This document shows positions 1 through 12,719 of a stretch of 64,000 nt of DNA, piece by piece (the first letter of the stretch is position 1; the number at the start of each line of letters is the position of its first letter). The notes under the pieces were generated by a model. It did no database searches, was not told the origin of the DNA, and saw nothing but the letters and a program-made list of their open reading frames with translations. This DNA comes from Dryas octopetala. Its lineage: Eukaryota > Streptophyta > Magnoliopsida > Rosales > Rosaceae. The DNA is taken from assembly GCA_963921425.1 (NCBI GenBank), contig OY992839.1, positions 15,727,409 to 15,791,408 on the forward strand, read 5' to 3'. Both the position numbers and the translations under genes were made by a program.

Positions 1-1407
1 AATAAATGTCACTAACAAATAGTAATATTTCTATTTAATAAAAAAAAATATGATACATGGTGAGAAAATCTAAAACATGTTAATAGATAGCTAAGAACCA
101 AAAGTGCAGAAAGTCATCAACCATGTACTAATTTGCGAGTTTGATAAGTGTCTGCCAAAATGACCACCATCTACTAATTTGAGAGTTTGATAAGTATCTT
201 CCAAAATGACCACCGTGCATCTTCTTTACCTACAATGACCAATATCACAAGCTTAATGATAGGTACACAAGACCCATAGTAGAACCAGACAAAGCCTTCA
301 CAGATATAGACTAATATTGGTGAAAACTTTAAAGGATCAATAAGACAATAAAGACATACAGTTAAAAGGTACAAGAAAACAAGCAGGTTTATGCTGCACA
401 CAATTACAAACAAGAAAGGAAAAAAAAAACATGCAAACCAGTGACAACTTCTCACATGATTGCTGCAGGCTTATTAGTAGTATTCAGAATTCAAAATGAA
501 GTCCAAACTCAATCCTATTTAGCCTGAGGAATGAAAAAAAGCATTAATTTCCAATTACTTTGATTCCATATTGATGCAGCGTAGCGGAATAGAAAACACG
601 AAATTCACAACCTTTCTGCGAATTCGTTGATTGCTTGAAAAACAATACCGAATTCACAAGGCTCTAAATTCTTGTTGATTCAAAGAATGCCAAGAAATTT
701 AGGATAAAAGAGATGTCTCTCTGTAATTTTTCTTTAATCAAATTCAACTAGCGAATACAACGTTAAAAAGTATTTTAAATACAAACAAAACCCTAACAAA
801 TTGAATAGGAAAGTAAAGAGTTTCCTATTGTTATTAGGGGACTAATAAATGCAAAAAATGACTCCAAGAGTCAGCTAGAGACTTAAAACCAGAAAATCAA
901 AAGTCTGATGTGCGTATGAGAGTTTCTGCCAGAAGCGGCTCAAGCCAACTTTGAAATTTCTGCAAAAAGTGGCTCAAGCCAGCTTTTCCAGAAAATTATT
1001 GAAATTTCTGAAAAAAGTGGCTCGAGGCAAGTTTTTCAGAAAATTATTTTCGAGCCATTTTCTTCTTACTTCTCCCCTTATTAACATCTAATTTTTCCAT
1101 GAAGGCAACACCAATGCGCGCCGCATCACATATGATTGACATAATTTTTGTTTCTTTCTCACACTGAATAACAACCTAAATTAATTCAACATTTATAAGC
1201 AAGAACCAATAATGTTCCTATTATTGAGCAAAGAAAACCTAAAGAGAATAGGTCAAGAATTACAAAACAACAAGTTATCCACCATACTCTTGTAGCAAAA
1301 GAATATTGTCCAATAAAGCCTTATTCAGCAACACATGACCACACAAAACAGTACCGAAGCTCCTAAGTTAAAACATAAATTTCCATTATAATATTTACTA
1401 AGGGATA
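1..1407. other. AT-rich non-coding DNA with internal short repeats
   Basis: I recognise no gene here. The stretch lies on the left side of the CACTA element and may be part of it, because no left terminus is visible. From about 925 to 1060 a unit containing GTGGCTCAAGCCAG followed by a TTTCCAGAAAATTATT-like tail recurs three times imperfectly. The segment 570-1100 reads like transposon- or LTR-derived non-coding sequence, but no terminal repeats could be paired. Confidence 0.4.
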
Positions 1408-1601
1408 CACTACAAGAAATGTGAACAAAGCTCACCCTCATTGGTGGCATAGAATGAGGTGACAATTGGGCAATATGGATTGAAGTGCCTCGATTTTAAC
1501 AAAAATTAGTGGCAATTGGAAAATAGGGACTAAAGTTGTCAATTGCCACCCCATTTTGTGCCACCAATGAGGGGTGTGCTTTACTTACATTTCTTGTAGT
1601 G
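1408..1601. mobile_element. 194-bp non-autonomous CACTA (En/Spm) miniature element
   Basis: The element begins CACTACAAGAAAT (1408-1420) and ends with the exact inverse ATTTCTTGTAGTG (1589-1601). It is flanked on both sides by the trinucleotide ATA (1405-1407 and 1602-1604), which is the 3-bp target duplication expected of CACTA transposons. The inverted repeat extends imperfectly for about 45 bp on each side, through a CTCATTGGTGGCA segment and its complement. It has no coding capacity and must be mobilised in trans. Its ends differ from those of the large CACTA that finishes at 13097, so it belongs to another subfamily. Confidence 0.9.
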
Positions 1602-2269
1602 ATAGCATGCACTATTTCAAAGATGATGATGTAACATTGAAATTTTGTGATAGCTGCATAACTACAAGCAGATACCCAAATTTCCAGTCCATCCGACTAG
1701 AACAACAAAAGCATAGGAGAACAACTTATTATATAACAGTTAGCAGTTAATGACAAAAACATATATCAAAGATCCAAAATGTTCAAATAAGCCATGTCTT
1801 GTGTAATAAATCATGTTTATGTATATTTGTGAGCAATCATAAGCAAACAATATGTGATTTTCAATTATAGGACCTGGTGAATAAAAAAAATTGCTTCTTG
1901 CAAGGGATATCTAGGTATGTTTTAACAATCTTTAGACTAGAAGGATTGTTTTGGGGGATATCTGAGGCTGTTTTAATTAACAATCCAAAATCAAGGATAC
2001 TTTCAAGAGATATTTGGGGCTGATTTAACAATCCAAAATTAAAAAAATGATAGATTAAAAGTTTGGTGGAAGAGGGATTTGAACTTTGGCTTCTCAAGAG
2101 CTAACATGTTAGATCAATATATAATTTAAGATAAGTAATTGGTTAATATTTACTTGTTGAGTTTCAGTAGAAGATGATCCAATTCCATCACCAGATTTGT
2201 TTTGATCCTATAAAAACAATTGCACATATAATTCATCGTACAAGAACAGTAGAGTTGAGAAAGAATTAA
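1602..2269. other. Non-coding, no gene seen
   Basis: AT-rich sequence with nothing recognisable as protein or RNA. Segments around 1925-2035 repeat a loose motif containing TTTAACAATC three times. A stretch at 2065-2100 resembles the B-box side of a tRNA-derived repeat, but no A box could be placed with it. Confidence 0.4.
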
Positions 2270-3750
2270 TTATCTCTTATCCCTCACCATGGTTGGCCTC
2301 AATTTTAGGATAATATCCTCAAGTATCTTTTGACGTTCTTTCAATTCATTCATTTCATCTGTAACTGATTGCTTCCATGAACTGTTGTGAAGTTGAGCAT
2401 CTACCTTTGAAGGTGTAACCCCAAATCCAAGAGCTCTAACATGACCAGGACGTTCCTTACCAAGAACTTGAGTCAATGCATCTTCATTTATGAGAATAGT
2501 ATTATGATTAGTGGTGGCTGGAATTTCTAACATTTTCTCTTTAATATCTCTCTATAAAAATCAATAACATGTCATTATAATTTAAAAGAATATATGCATA
2601 AAAAATTCAATGCTTATTGAATTCAATTATGAATATATTACATACAATTGCAGTAGCAACATCATCAGTCATTTTGGCTTATTTTGGCTCATGCCCTTTA
2701 ATCCATAATTCAGGCCTATATAGTCAAAGGTGGTTTATCAAGGTTCTTCATCTTCTGCATAGAAAACAAACAAAGATAGTGGTAACATGCTGTGCAAAGT
2801 CATTATACAGATTTTTAGGCATGTTTTCTTTTTCCTTTTTTCATTAGAGTAAAATTAAAGGCAACAAATGCAACTTACAAATTCATGCTCCAGTCGTGCA
2901 TAACCTCCTCCACTCAATGTATATGGCATAGTTTGTTTTGCCCGTACTTGTCTCATTTTCTCACTTTTAACCTGCAAGGATACATGTATATGTAGTTAGA
3001 TTTTAAATCTAACCTGCAAGGATACATGCATATGTAAATCTCAAATTTATAGTTAAAATTTTACATTGGGTGCTTACTTTCCAGTTATCTGACATGCATG
3101 CGGTCTTTCACAAATTTATCCCACTCTTTTTGTTTCACATCTTCAGGTTTTAGGAGGGCAATATGACGTTTCACATCTGTCTTTGCTTCTACAATTTGTC
3201 TTATTTGTGTAGATAAATCAGATTTCCAGCTTCTCCATAACTTTCCCATCATGTGTAGGATTAATTGCTTGTGACAAGCGTCCATTGTGTATTTTTGCTG
3301 CATTGTGAATTAATCAAGAACCATCATAAGCTTTGTTTACAAATAAATAAATAAAATTAAGACAAGAGTAACCTGTTCATAATAGAAAACATGTATACTA
3401 TACCAGCAAGAGGCCCCAAGCAGTTGTTTTTTCCTTGACATCCACCTCTTTCCACTTATATTTATAGGAACCACCTCTCGTGCTATCAGACCTAGTGTTG
3501 AACTAAATCTTTTTGAGACTTCTCCAACAGGTTGGCCACGATCATTCCACTCAACTTCTTTGCCATACTTTTGTCCAGTTGCCATTACTTGCAACTTTGT
3601 TTTACCCCTAGTATTCTTTTTTTCTTTGACCATTGAAGGGGGATTAGTCTCTTCTTGAGGGGTAGATTCAGAAAACTCATCAGATATTCTCAAAGAGTTA
3701 TTTGCTTCCTTCAAACCACGGTTAGTTCCTTTTTCTTCCCCTTGATTCAT
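2270..3750 (-). pseudogene. CACTA accessory gene (Transposase_24 / Ptta-En-Spm type), degenerate
   Basis: Four exon-like blocks read on the minus strand: 3750-3337 (basic, ends near GKRWMSRKKQLLG), 3303-3085 (contains KLWRSWKSDLSTQIRQIV and KPEDVKQKEWDKFVKD), 2973-2874 (KSEKMRQVRAKQTMPY then SGGGYARLEHEF) and 2533-2270 (an acidic/basic helical tail that may form a coiled coil). The order and the motifs (W-x-x-W; a K-x-R-x-x-R-x-K basic patch followed by a G-G-x-x-x-x-A-R-L box) are those of the plant En/Spm-associated Transposase_24 family, the second protein of CACTA elements, thought to bind subterminal repeats. It lies downstream of the TNP2 gene in the same orientation, as in autonomous CACTA elements. 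No continuous reading frame can be made without several introns, and the exon joins are inferred, so it is given as a probable pseudogene. Confidence 0.7.
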
Positions 3751-4274
3751 AGACTATAAAATCACCATTAAAAAGAGAAGTGCAGACATCAAAGTACATT
3801 TTTCAATGCTACTAAGAAAGACACTAGAAACTAAAATAAATGACGTATATAATTTTAGCTTATCCCTGCCATATGAAGTGTAGACAACCTGCTTTTCTTC
3901 AATTATCTGCAGAATTATGAGGTATATCATAAAGAGATAAGAAAGTTTTTAAAAAATAAACACAAGTAAAGAATTAAAATCAAGGAACACAAGCAAAGCA
4001 AATTTGACGAATTAAAAAAAATAAAAAAAGATCAATGAAAGCAAGCAAAGCAAAAGTGGCACTGATACATTATATTTTCACTTCCATTTAAATACATGAA
4101 TGTTCAACTAATACCAAAAAAATAACATCAGCCCCTAATTTCATTTCAGCCCCTAAATACATGAATGTTCAACTAATTCCATTTCAAGTGTAGATACATA
4201 TTGTGGCATGCATGTATGAAGAATACACACTCTCATCATATGCATCCAAGTCATGAAAGCCACGTGGTGGTGCC

Positions 4275-5172
4275 TTAAGCACTATATATATACCAACTTG
4301 ATGTTTCACTCTCTCTAGAGTAAAATACTTGTTTTGCTTGTGAGGCTAGAATGAATGGATCTCTTTCAAATTTACTTAAGCTGTCATGAAGGTTAACTAG
4401 TGTGAATCCATCTTCTTTTTTAACACCGTTAACAATGTTGGCCCAATCACATTGAAAAACTGGCAATCGAAATGAGTTAAAGTCCATCAACAGAATGTCT
4501 CTTATAACTCCATAGTAAAGCACACTTGCAACAACTTGTGTTGTGTCCTTAGCACTGGATCTGCATAGAGTCTCGACTTCAACATAAACACCATAATTAT
4601 TTGTAGAATTATCAACTTCTATATTATGAAATCGCATTCCATTTATAAGATAGCCAGCATGAGACTTTGCAAATCGTCTAGGCCCTTTTGCAAGCAAGTC
4701 AAGTGTTGTCTCGATGCTAGACATTCTACCTTCAGATGTAACCTGTTCATTCATACTAAATACATTACATATAAACATTCAAACTAGAAATTGGTAACAC
4801 ATGAAACTAAAAATTGTCTTTCTAACCTTGGCTTGGAACCATTCAATGAAAGTCTCTAAATGCCTCTTCTCTAGCAAACTTTCATCTCGTGATAAACGAT
4901 TATCTAAACGCTTTAACTCATCTTTGTACCCTAATTGAAACATGACTATCACTATTTTGTAAAATTATATCAACTACTAAAACCAAAAAAGTAAGGGTAT
5001 ATATATACTGACTTGATATATGGGTCAACTTCTGCACTATTAAGAAGAACATACAGATGAATAATTTTTAGCATCTCTTTTGACAATTCAATTAACCGCC
5101 CAGTAAAAATTGGGCTCCCACATATAATCGTCTCATCAACTATTTCTTCATTTCGATGGTATTTAGTACCTA
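4275..5172 (-). pseudogene. TNP2-type CACTA transposase, C-terminal part (DUF4218 end and DUF4216)
   Basis: This is the 3' part of the same minus-strand transposase gene as 7793-10260, separated from it by a Helitron. From 5165 down to about 5010 it reads TKYHRNEEIVDETIICGSP and then a helix with HLYVLLNSAEVDPYI, the conserved end of DUF4218. A short block at 4935-4830 gives DELKRLDNRLSRDESLLEKRH and a FIEWFQAK motif. The exon from about 4742 to 4316, after an AG acceptor, carries the DUF4216 signature (GMRFHNIEVDNSTNNYGVYVE, then YYGVIRDILLMD and PVFQCDW). DUF4216 is found at the C-terminus of TNP2 proteins of plant CACTA transposons; its function is unknown. The frame appears disturbed at the Helitron junction. 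Confidence 0.8.
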
Positions 5173-7791
5173 CTAGTATACTGCCCGCGCGATGCTGCGG
5201 GTATAAATAATTATTGAAATTGAGTGAACAATTAAGATATATAAGTGCAAGTGTTGGCAGAACTTGAAGACAAAAACAAAGTTTTTAAACATAGTATTTT
5301 TTGTACATATACATGACTTACGCAGACAATATAGAACATTTGTAGCCATGGTTTAATTACAAAAGCCAAACTGATGAGGCAATTTTTATGCTGATTAGAA
5401 TGTTAAGATATTGCTAATATCTTAATATACCAAGTATCATTCAAAAGAGGTTAAACAACAAAAAAGATTAAACAACTTAGTAGTAAATTTGTTTGTGTTC
5501 ATATCCAAAAGACTTGCAGAACCTAGTTGCTAATGAAAACATTTTGGGACAGGTGTTACAGGGAGGTCAGCAAACAGATCTACCCCTGAGTCTCAGAAAA
5601 CATATGTTCTTTGAGAAATTACTGTAGCTGATTATATGGTAACTCAGAACAGATCTACCCCTGAGTCATCTAGAAAGGGCTTATACTGTTTATAGGTTGA
5701 TCTGATAGTGCTGCTTAATTTATTAATATGGATTTCAGTGATTGTTTACTTATTTGTGATCTTCATATCAGTACTGTAGTTTTGATGAGATAAACATGGA
5801 TGTTAATGTTTTAACCACCACCAGGAAAGTGTACAGATTTCTCTGCAATACTATTGATTTAATTAATAAACACCAGCTGAAGGTCCAAGCAGATCAAATT
5901 GGATTAAATTGATCTGCAGATAGCATATCAATTGATCAAATTGATCAAATTGTTATTAAATCGTAGATGGTAAAGCCAATTTGATCTGCTATCTGCTATG
6001 AATCTTAACCAATTGGATTAAATTGATATGCCAATAACAATTTCATACACATCACCAGAAAAGGAACTAATTTGATATGCTAATATCAAAAAAAGGAAAA
6101 GTTTATGAGAATAGGCCTACAATGTTGCAAGTTTATGCAGCTAGAATACGAACCTTGCTAGAATTTGACACTCACTATTATGTGTCCAGGAAAAACCAGA
6201 GGATAGGCCTACAATGTTGAAGTTTATTCAATGCTCAAGTTTAGCATTAAGAACCTTGCGTCAAAAAAGGTGTCAATGGATCTTGAGAAGTTAAGGTCTG
6301 AAGATTCAATGCTCTTGGCAATAAGTTCCTGCACAAAGCAAATACTTGTTTAATTTTAACAGAAGATCAGAAAGAACACGTACACATGCACACACATACA
6401 TTTGATAAGATCATTAATGCATAGCTAACAATTACCAGATCACCAGCATTATCGAGATAAATCTGGACCACTTTCTGTTTTGTTTGTTTGTCAAAACAGC
6501 ATTATCCACACTAAAACAAACAAAACCCATATACCAAAAATCTTAAATTCAAGCTCAGAACAGAAAGTGCCAGTGCCTAACCCAAAATTCACAATTTCTC
6601 AAAATTTCTCAAACTTAACAATTCAAAATGTTTTAGTTTTGCTGGTTTTAGTTTTGTTTTAATTTCAGCAAAAAAAACCATACCTTACCCCAAAAAAGAA
6701 ACCAATCTTCAAATCCAAGAAAGTATGGGAACCTGAAATTAAAACATAGAAATCAAGTCACCGGCGCCGCCACACGCGGCGGGAATCGTGGTGGCAGTGG
6801 GTACAAAACCTAGAAATACAGATTTCACAACCAATTGAACAATTCGATCCAACAATCAGACATAGTAGACAAAGAGGAGTAAAACTCACACAAAACCTGA
6901 GGCGTAAAGTCACCGGAGCCGTCGCAGGTGACGGTGGCAGCGGCGGAGCTAGGGTTCGAATTGGAGCTTTCATTTCGGGACCCAATTGACTTAGATCACG
7001 CACACCAATAGAAAGGCCTGGAAAAGAGGAGCAAAACCCGACCAAAATCATCACCATCTGTCGCCGGAATAGCCAACATCGGCAGCGGAAGGCCGCCGGA
7101 CTTCTCCGCCTCGAAACTCCGTGCACGGCGGTCGGTTGAGCAATTTGAAGACACCATCATCCTCAGAACGATGGGAGGAACAAAACCCACCCAGTCTGAC
7201 ATCCCAACTCAGCCGGAATTGACGGATCGCCGCCGGAGGACTCGATCCGGTTTGGGTGTCTTTTCGAGTTTTGGCATAATTTATGGGTTAATCAAATACC
7301 ATATAAATGAAGAGGAAGAGAAGAGGAAGAAATCGGGACCCATATCGCCGGCATACGTCGCCGGACGGTGGAGATACGGCCGGATAAAGGGGGCGGAAAG
7401 AGACAGAACGAAGAGAACGCAGAGATAGAGAGAGAGAGAGGCGCGTGAGATGAGAGTGTTCAGTATTTTCTGGGTTTTGGGCTTTCTAACAACAATCAGG
7501 TGAATGACAAAACAGGGCAGACCAAAACCTGGCATTATCAGAATGGCAAGCAGATCAAAAAAAAAAAAGAGTGAGAGAGGAAACAGAAGAAAAGGAAAGC
7601 AATGGCACAGGGCGTAAAAAAACAGAAAAAGGAGGGGAAGAAGAAAAAATGACGCAAAATGACCAAAACAGGCCCAAATAACCTACTAATTACAATGGCA
7701 AGCAACTTAAAAAAAAAAAAAAAGGGGGGCAGAAAAGTCATGAACATGCTTAGGAACAGTAATTGTTGGGTTCAGCTTTAGTATATATACA
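5173..7791 (-). mobile_element. Non-autonomous Helitron nested in the CACTA transposase gene
   Basis: Read on the minus strand, the element ends in CTAG at 5173-5176. The CTAG is preceded by about 11 bases and a GC hairpin with CCCGC and GCGGG arms (5183-5201), the classic Helitron 3' end, and is followed directly by host T. The 5' end lies at about 7791, where DUF4218 coding sequence stops and an AT-rich start (TATATATACTAAAGC in minus orientation) begins; a canonical 5' TC is not clear. The insertion splits one DUF4218 domain, whose halves lie at 7793-8100 and 5165-5000. Inside are T-rich and purine-rich tracts and a block at 6228-7430 that looks like a captured host-gene fragment. No Rep/helicase gene is present. 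Confidence 0.72.
6228..7430 (-). pseudogene. Host-gene fragment probably captured by the Helitron
   Basis: On the minus strand, a GC-rich, GA/CCG-rich block (7430-6760) resembles a plant promoter, 5' UTR and first exon. It is followed by an exon-like block ending at 6436, which encodes KVVQIYLDNAGDL and stops at a GTAATT donor. An AG acceptor then starts a second block at 6328 encoding ELIAKSIESSDLNFSRSID and a short tail that ends in a stop near 6228. The two blocks join in phase. I do not recognise the parent gene. The compositional break from the surrounding AT-rich DNA and the preserved splice sites favour capture of genomic rather than processed sequence. Expression and coding status are unknown. 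Confidence 0.4.
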
Positions 7792-7792
7792 A

Positions 7793-10260
7793 TTTCCGCC
7801 ACTTGCTGCATGTATCCACCACAAAATCTCACACACTCTTCAACTAAATAATTTTCTGCTATACATCCTTCAGGTAGTGCACGATTCTTAACATGCCCTT
7901 CAAGCACCTTCATAAATCTACATTTTAGCATTGTGTATGGTCATAATTATGAGAAACTTTTAATAAAATTATGCATTTAAAATGAAAAAAAAAACTACTA
8001 GTTAGATTACCGTTCGAAAGGATACATCCACCGATAATGCACTGGTCCACATAATTTAGCTTCTCGTCCTAGGTGAATTGGCAAGTGAACTATGATGTCG
8101 AAAAAGGATGGAGGGAAATACATTTCTAGCATGCACAGAGTATCAACAATATCTCCTTCCAATACTTCCAATCTATTTTTATCAAGCACTCTTTGACATA
8201 GCTTGTTAAAAAATGAACATAGATGAAAGATTGTCTTTCTTAGACCATCAGGTAAAAGCCCTTTTATAGCAACTGATAATAATTGCTGCATCAAAACATG
8301 ATAATCATGGGATTTAAGACCATTTATTTTGCATTCTTCTACCTTGATACAATTCCCAATATTTGAGCTATATCCATCAGGTAACTTTAAATTAAACGAC
8401 CTCTTACAAAATTTTCGCTTCTGAATCTTCGATAATGTGTAAGGTGCTGATGGAAGCTGCAACTTATTCCTTCGTTCTTCTGGATTAGTCTCTTCCATCA
8501 GATCCATTAGCTCTAAATCTCTATGAGACTGAAGTCCATCCTTTAATTTCCCCTTAACATCAAAAATTGTACCTATGACACTCTCACAGACATTTTTTTC
8601 AACATGCATCACATCCAAATTATGACGTATAGGTAATACTTGTGACACCATTAAAACAATATAAAATAAGTTCAAAGTTTCTACAATAGGTAAAAAACCT
8701 AAGTAGTAAGTAATAAATGGGTAATACCTCCCAATATGATAAGTCAAAAAATATTGACTTCTTTTTCCAAATTTTAGATGCATCTCCTTTTTCACCACGT
8801 TTTCTCTTCTTACTGCACTTCCCCCAATCATTTCTGAAGTCACATAAAGCATGTAACTCCTTGTCAATGGCTTTGGTGGCCTCCTTGTTTCCTTAGTTCC
8901 ATCAAACCAACTTCCTTTATTGCGTCATGAGTGATTTGGTCGAAGGAATTGTCTATGACCCATATAGACTGTCTTATTTGCAAGTGATGACCATGTTGAT
9001 CATATATTGGGACCGTATATTGGACATGCAAATTCCCCCTTTGTAGTACATCCAGCTAGATTTCCATAGGCTGGGAAATCATTTATTGTCCATAATAAAA
9101 TAGCTTTTAAGTTGAACATGAATTTAGAGAATGCATCGAACACCTTCACACCATTCTTCCAAAGCTCCTTCAAGTCATCCACAAGAGGTTCCAAATATAT
9201 ATCTATGTCATTTCTTGGTTGTTTCGAACTTGGAATAAGTAGAGTTAACATTAAATTCTCAGCTGACATACATATATTTGGTGGCAGATTGTAAATGACT
9301 AGCACCACCGGCCAACAACTGTATACACTGCTTAGATTGCTGAAGGGATTAAACCCGTCAGTCGCAAGCCCAAATATGAGATTTCTTGGATCAGATGCAA
9401 AATTGGGCCACTTCTGATCAACTATACTCCATGTAAATGAGTCAACCGGATGACGCATCATTCCATCTTGACTATGGTGGGTAGAGTGCCAAGTTAATTG
9501 CTCAGCCTTTTCAGGTGAAAGGAACATTCTTCGAATTCTTGGTATTATAGGAAAGTAACGCAGAACTTTCGCAGGCACGCCCTTCTTAATCTTTTTACTA
9601 CGCGAGTTTACTTTCCATCGTGACGAACCACATTTAGGGCATGTCTCCATGTGCTCATGCTCTTTTCTAAACAAGCAACAATCATTGACACATGCATCAA
9701 TCTTCTCATACCCTAAATCAAACTCTTTGAGAAACTTTCTTACTTGGAACAAAGAATTGGGAAGCATGTTTTCATCTGGTAGCATATTCTTAAATGCCTC
9801 AAGAAATTCGTCAAATCCTTTATTTGTAAGGCCATGTGCAGCTTTAAGTTTGTATAAAGTTAAGGTGGTTGATAGCTTTGAGTACTTTGTACACCCTAAA
9901 TATAAAGGAGTTTCAGCCTCTTCCAGCCTCTTTATGAACCCATCTTGTGTCGAATTGGCAGCCCCATCGCAAGGAATGTATGCGTCGTTGTACATCTTAT
10001 GTACCTCTGGCATTTCATAATCTTTAAATTGTGTAGACGTCTCACAATCATCAATTTGTGCAAAAGTACTAGGTTCTTCTCCATGAAGGACCCAAACAGT
10101 GTATTGAGGGTCAAAACCATATTTGAGCAAATGGGTATTTAAATCCTCATCATTTTGCTGACAAAGATTTTTGCATAGATTGCAAGGACACACAATCATA
10201 TCAGGATTCCTTGCATACTTTTAGCATTTTCAATAAACAATTTCACTGCTTCTTGGTACT
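7793..10260 (-). pseudogene. TNP2-type CACTA transposase, N-terminal and catalytic part, with in-frame stops
   Basis: The minus-strand frame from 10199 gives MIVCPCNLCKNLCQQ and HLLKYGF (the transposase-associated zinc-binding domain), then CPKCGSSRWK and a long TNP2 catalytic region including RRMFLSPEKAEQLTWH, DPRNLIFGLATDGFNPF and LPPNICMSAENLMLTLL. The same frame resumes at 8867 with LPIRHNLDVMHVEKNVCES (end of TNP2) and DUF4218 (FNLKLPDGYSSNIGNCI, then FFDIIVHLPIHLGREAKLCGPVHYRWMYPFER). It continues after a gap with EGHVKNRALPEGCIAENY, down to the Helitron. Two in-frame TGA codons (9000-9002 and 8925-8927) interrupt otherwise homologous sequence. A frameshift also separates the upstream EYQEAVKLFIENAK segment (about 10250-10205) from the start of the long frame. 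The protein would excise the element by binding its termini, but this copy is dead. Confidence 0.88.
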
Positions 10261-12719
10261 CCTTACTAATTCTACAAAGGAAAAAAAACATACATTACTC
10301 TAGTTTCTTGGATGAATCCCTTAACATTATACAATTTTAGAGATTTTTGAGAAACCTGTTTGGATTTGTTGTCCAGCTCTTATCCATCCTTAATTAGTAA
10401 AAAATTATATATCCTTTTACCTAAAAAAAATAAAGAAATATAGCCATGTAAAGATTTAGCAAGCCACTACAAATATAAAGATTTCAACATTTTTACACCA
10501 AATTCAGTCACTTTGAAACAAGACTAAAAGTTCTAGCTCATGCAGGTCAATCATTTTTTTGTCAAATCCAGTCACCAAGTCAAAAGAAAAATGGCTTCCT
10601 CACTAGGAAAGTTTCTAGGAAATGACAAACTAAATGAGAGATGCTAAGGAACATCTCAAACATGTTACATCCTAAAATACCATGAATCAAAGATAATATT
10701 ATTATTTTTTTAAAAGTTACCATGCAAATTAAAAATAGCAATTTTTGAAAGTTAGGTATTTAGGTTGAACAACAACCAAAGACTGTTAGTGCCTGCCATA
10801 TCCAAAATTCTGAAAAAACAATCAAAATTGAAGCCATGGAACAAGTACAAATTCAACACAAAATTGCCTAATTATCAAATTCGAACCCAAAAGACAAACA
10901 AACCTGGTGAAAGGAGAAATTTTGGCTGAGATCACAAGTAAATTCTCTGACACGTTGGAGAGCAATTTCTGAAAAGATCACGCAAGGCTAGCTTCAAATA
11001 TTGGGTGCAGGGGGATCACTGCTCAACGGAAAAGAGGAAAATAAATTTTCCCAAATTATTTGGTCCAATTAAATTGTAAACTGAAAAACAAATTAAAATA
11101 TATTAAAGTAACAAATAATTTCCATATCAAAGAAAAAAAAGAGTAACAAATAATTGCATGGAATACTGTCCATGGACAATGAGTGAGGAAAGAGAGGAGA
11201 CACCACAAAATTTTTGATAAAACGATAAAGGAGCTACGTACAGAGGGCATCATCATACATTCAATTCATACAAACATGGATGAGTCTTCCATTGCATATT
11301 ATAAATCTCTCACACATTGCTAATGAAAAAAAAAAAAAAAAAAAAAGAGTAAACACTCAGAGAAGCAATTAAACATAATCATCTTGGGTTGAGAAAAATA
11401 TTCCTATGATAAAATCAAATACAAACATTCTAGAAACAAATTGTCTGTAAATACTCTAAAACTAGAAGATGCATCTTTCAAGAAATTCGATGGTCCCAAA
11501 AAGTTCCTAGCTAGCTAAAAAAACCCGTAGTTTCTTAAATATGTTTTTTTTTTCCATATCCATTGCAATTTACAAGATATCATATTTAATTATTGGATTA
11601 CCATATTCACAATCTTGCAATACAAGATATTATCAACTTATATTGTAAAACTATTTGACAAAAGAAATTTTTCATATATATATGGTTGAAGTAATTTAGT
11701 GAACTTAATTAGTAATTTGGTTAAGGGAGAATGCTTGCGTTAAGCTTTTGGTCTATGAATTTAATTGTCATGATTCATGAACCATGGAATCATACACAGT
11801 AATACAAATCCTTTTAAAAGGATTCGCATGTTACCATTACATTAGCAGAAAGGACAAAATGAGTTGCTACACTTGTGTTATCTAGAATTTTCATGCAACT
11901 CCCACATGGGTTCTTACTGTTCTTAGTCCTGTATGTAAACTCATGCCAGCTAGCTGAGAAGGAAGAAGAGGATAGAGCTAGCTAGGCTGGGTTAAAGATA
12001 AGCAAGCCGAGCTAGCCAAGGAGAGAGATTGAGAAAATCCATGGCAAAAACTACTGTAAAATGGGGCAGAAATCATGCTTAGTTTAATCATAACATACTC
12101 CATTGCTAAAACAACTTGCACCATAGAAAAAAAAAATTTAAAAGGTGCACTAAATGAATACTGCAAGCCTCATAATCAATGGAAAAAAAACAAAAACAAA
12201 AATTGAACTGTGACAAAACACAAGCAGAGAAAATTTCAGAAATAGAGAGATAGAGAGATTACCTTCCTAAGAAAATGAAACCATTTAATAGAAAATACTA
12301 TCCTATACGTATTGTAAGCTTTCTTGACCTGCCACAAGGATTTAGGATGATCAAAAAAATAAATCAAATAAACCAAAAGTTAAGAATTTGGGTTTTGCTA
12401 AATCATAGAGAGAAAGAGAGAAAGAGAGACTAACGGAGCTTCTTGAAGGGGGCCGAACTGAGACGCGATGGATGAGCCCAAACCATAAACGGTGGAGTGA
12501 TGAAAAGGATCATCGATGATTAGGGGGCTATGAATGAGAAGGAGATATGATCATGATAGATAGAGAAAGAGAGAGAGAGGAAGTGTGTGGAGGGGGTTGG
12601 TGAACTGTTTCATAATAGAAGGAGCTTGAGATTGTTTTGGACTTTGGATTTTGTGTTTTTTTTTTCTTTTCAAATTGGCGCGAAACTAAAAATAAACCCG
12701 GGGGAAAGTTTTGGGCCAC
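10261..12719. other. CACTA 5' non-coding region, no gene seen
   Basis: AT-rich sequence between the transposase start and the subterminal repeats of the minus-strand CACTA. It would contain the element's promoter, 5' UTR and leader introns. GA-rich runs lie at 12240-12260 and 12405-12430. No other coding sequence was recognised. Confidence 0.45.

Noticed and set aside
1861..2097. Small open frame on the minus strand (78 codons)
   Set aside because: AT-rich, no domain, and overlaps loose short repeats.
5173..7791. An intron of the TNP2 gene instead of a Helitron
   Set aside because: A 2.6 kb intron bounded by GTATAT and TAG is conceivable, but the CTAG end, the GC hairpin 11 bases inside, and the captured GC-rich block fit a Helitron better. 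An intron is not fully excluded.
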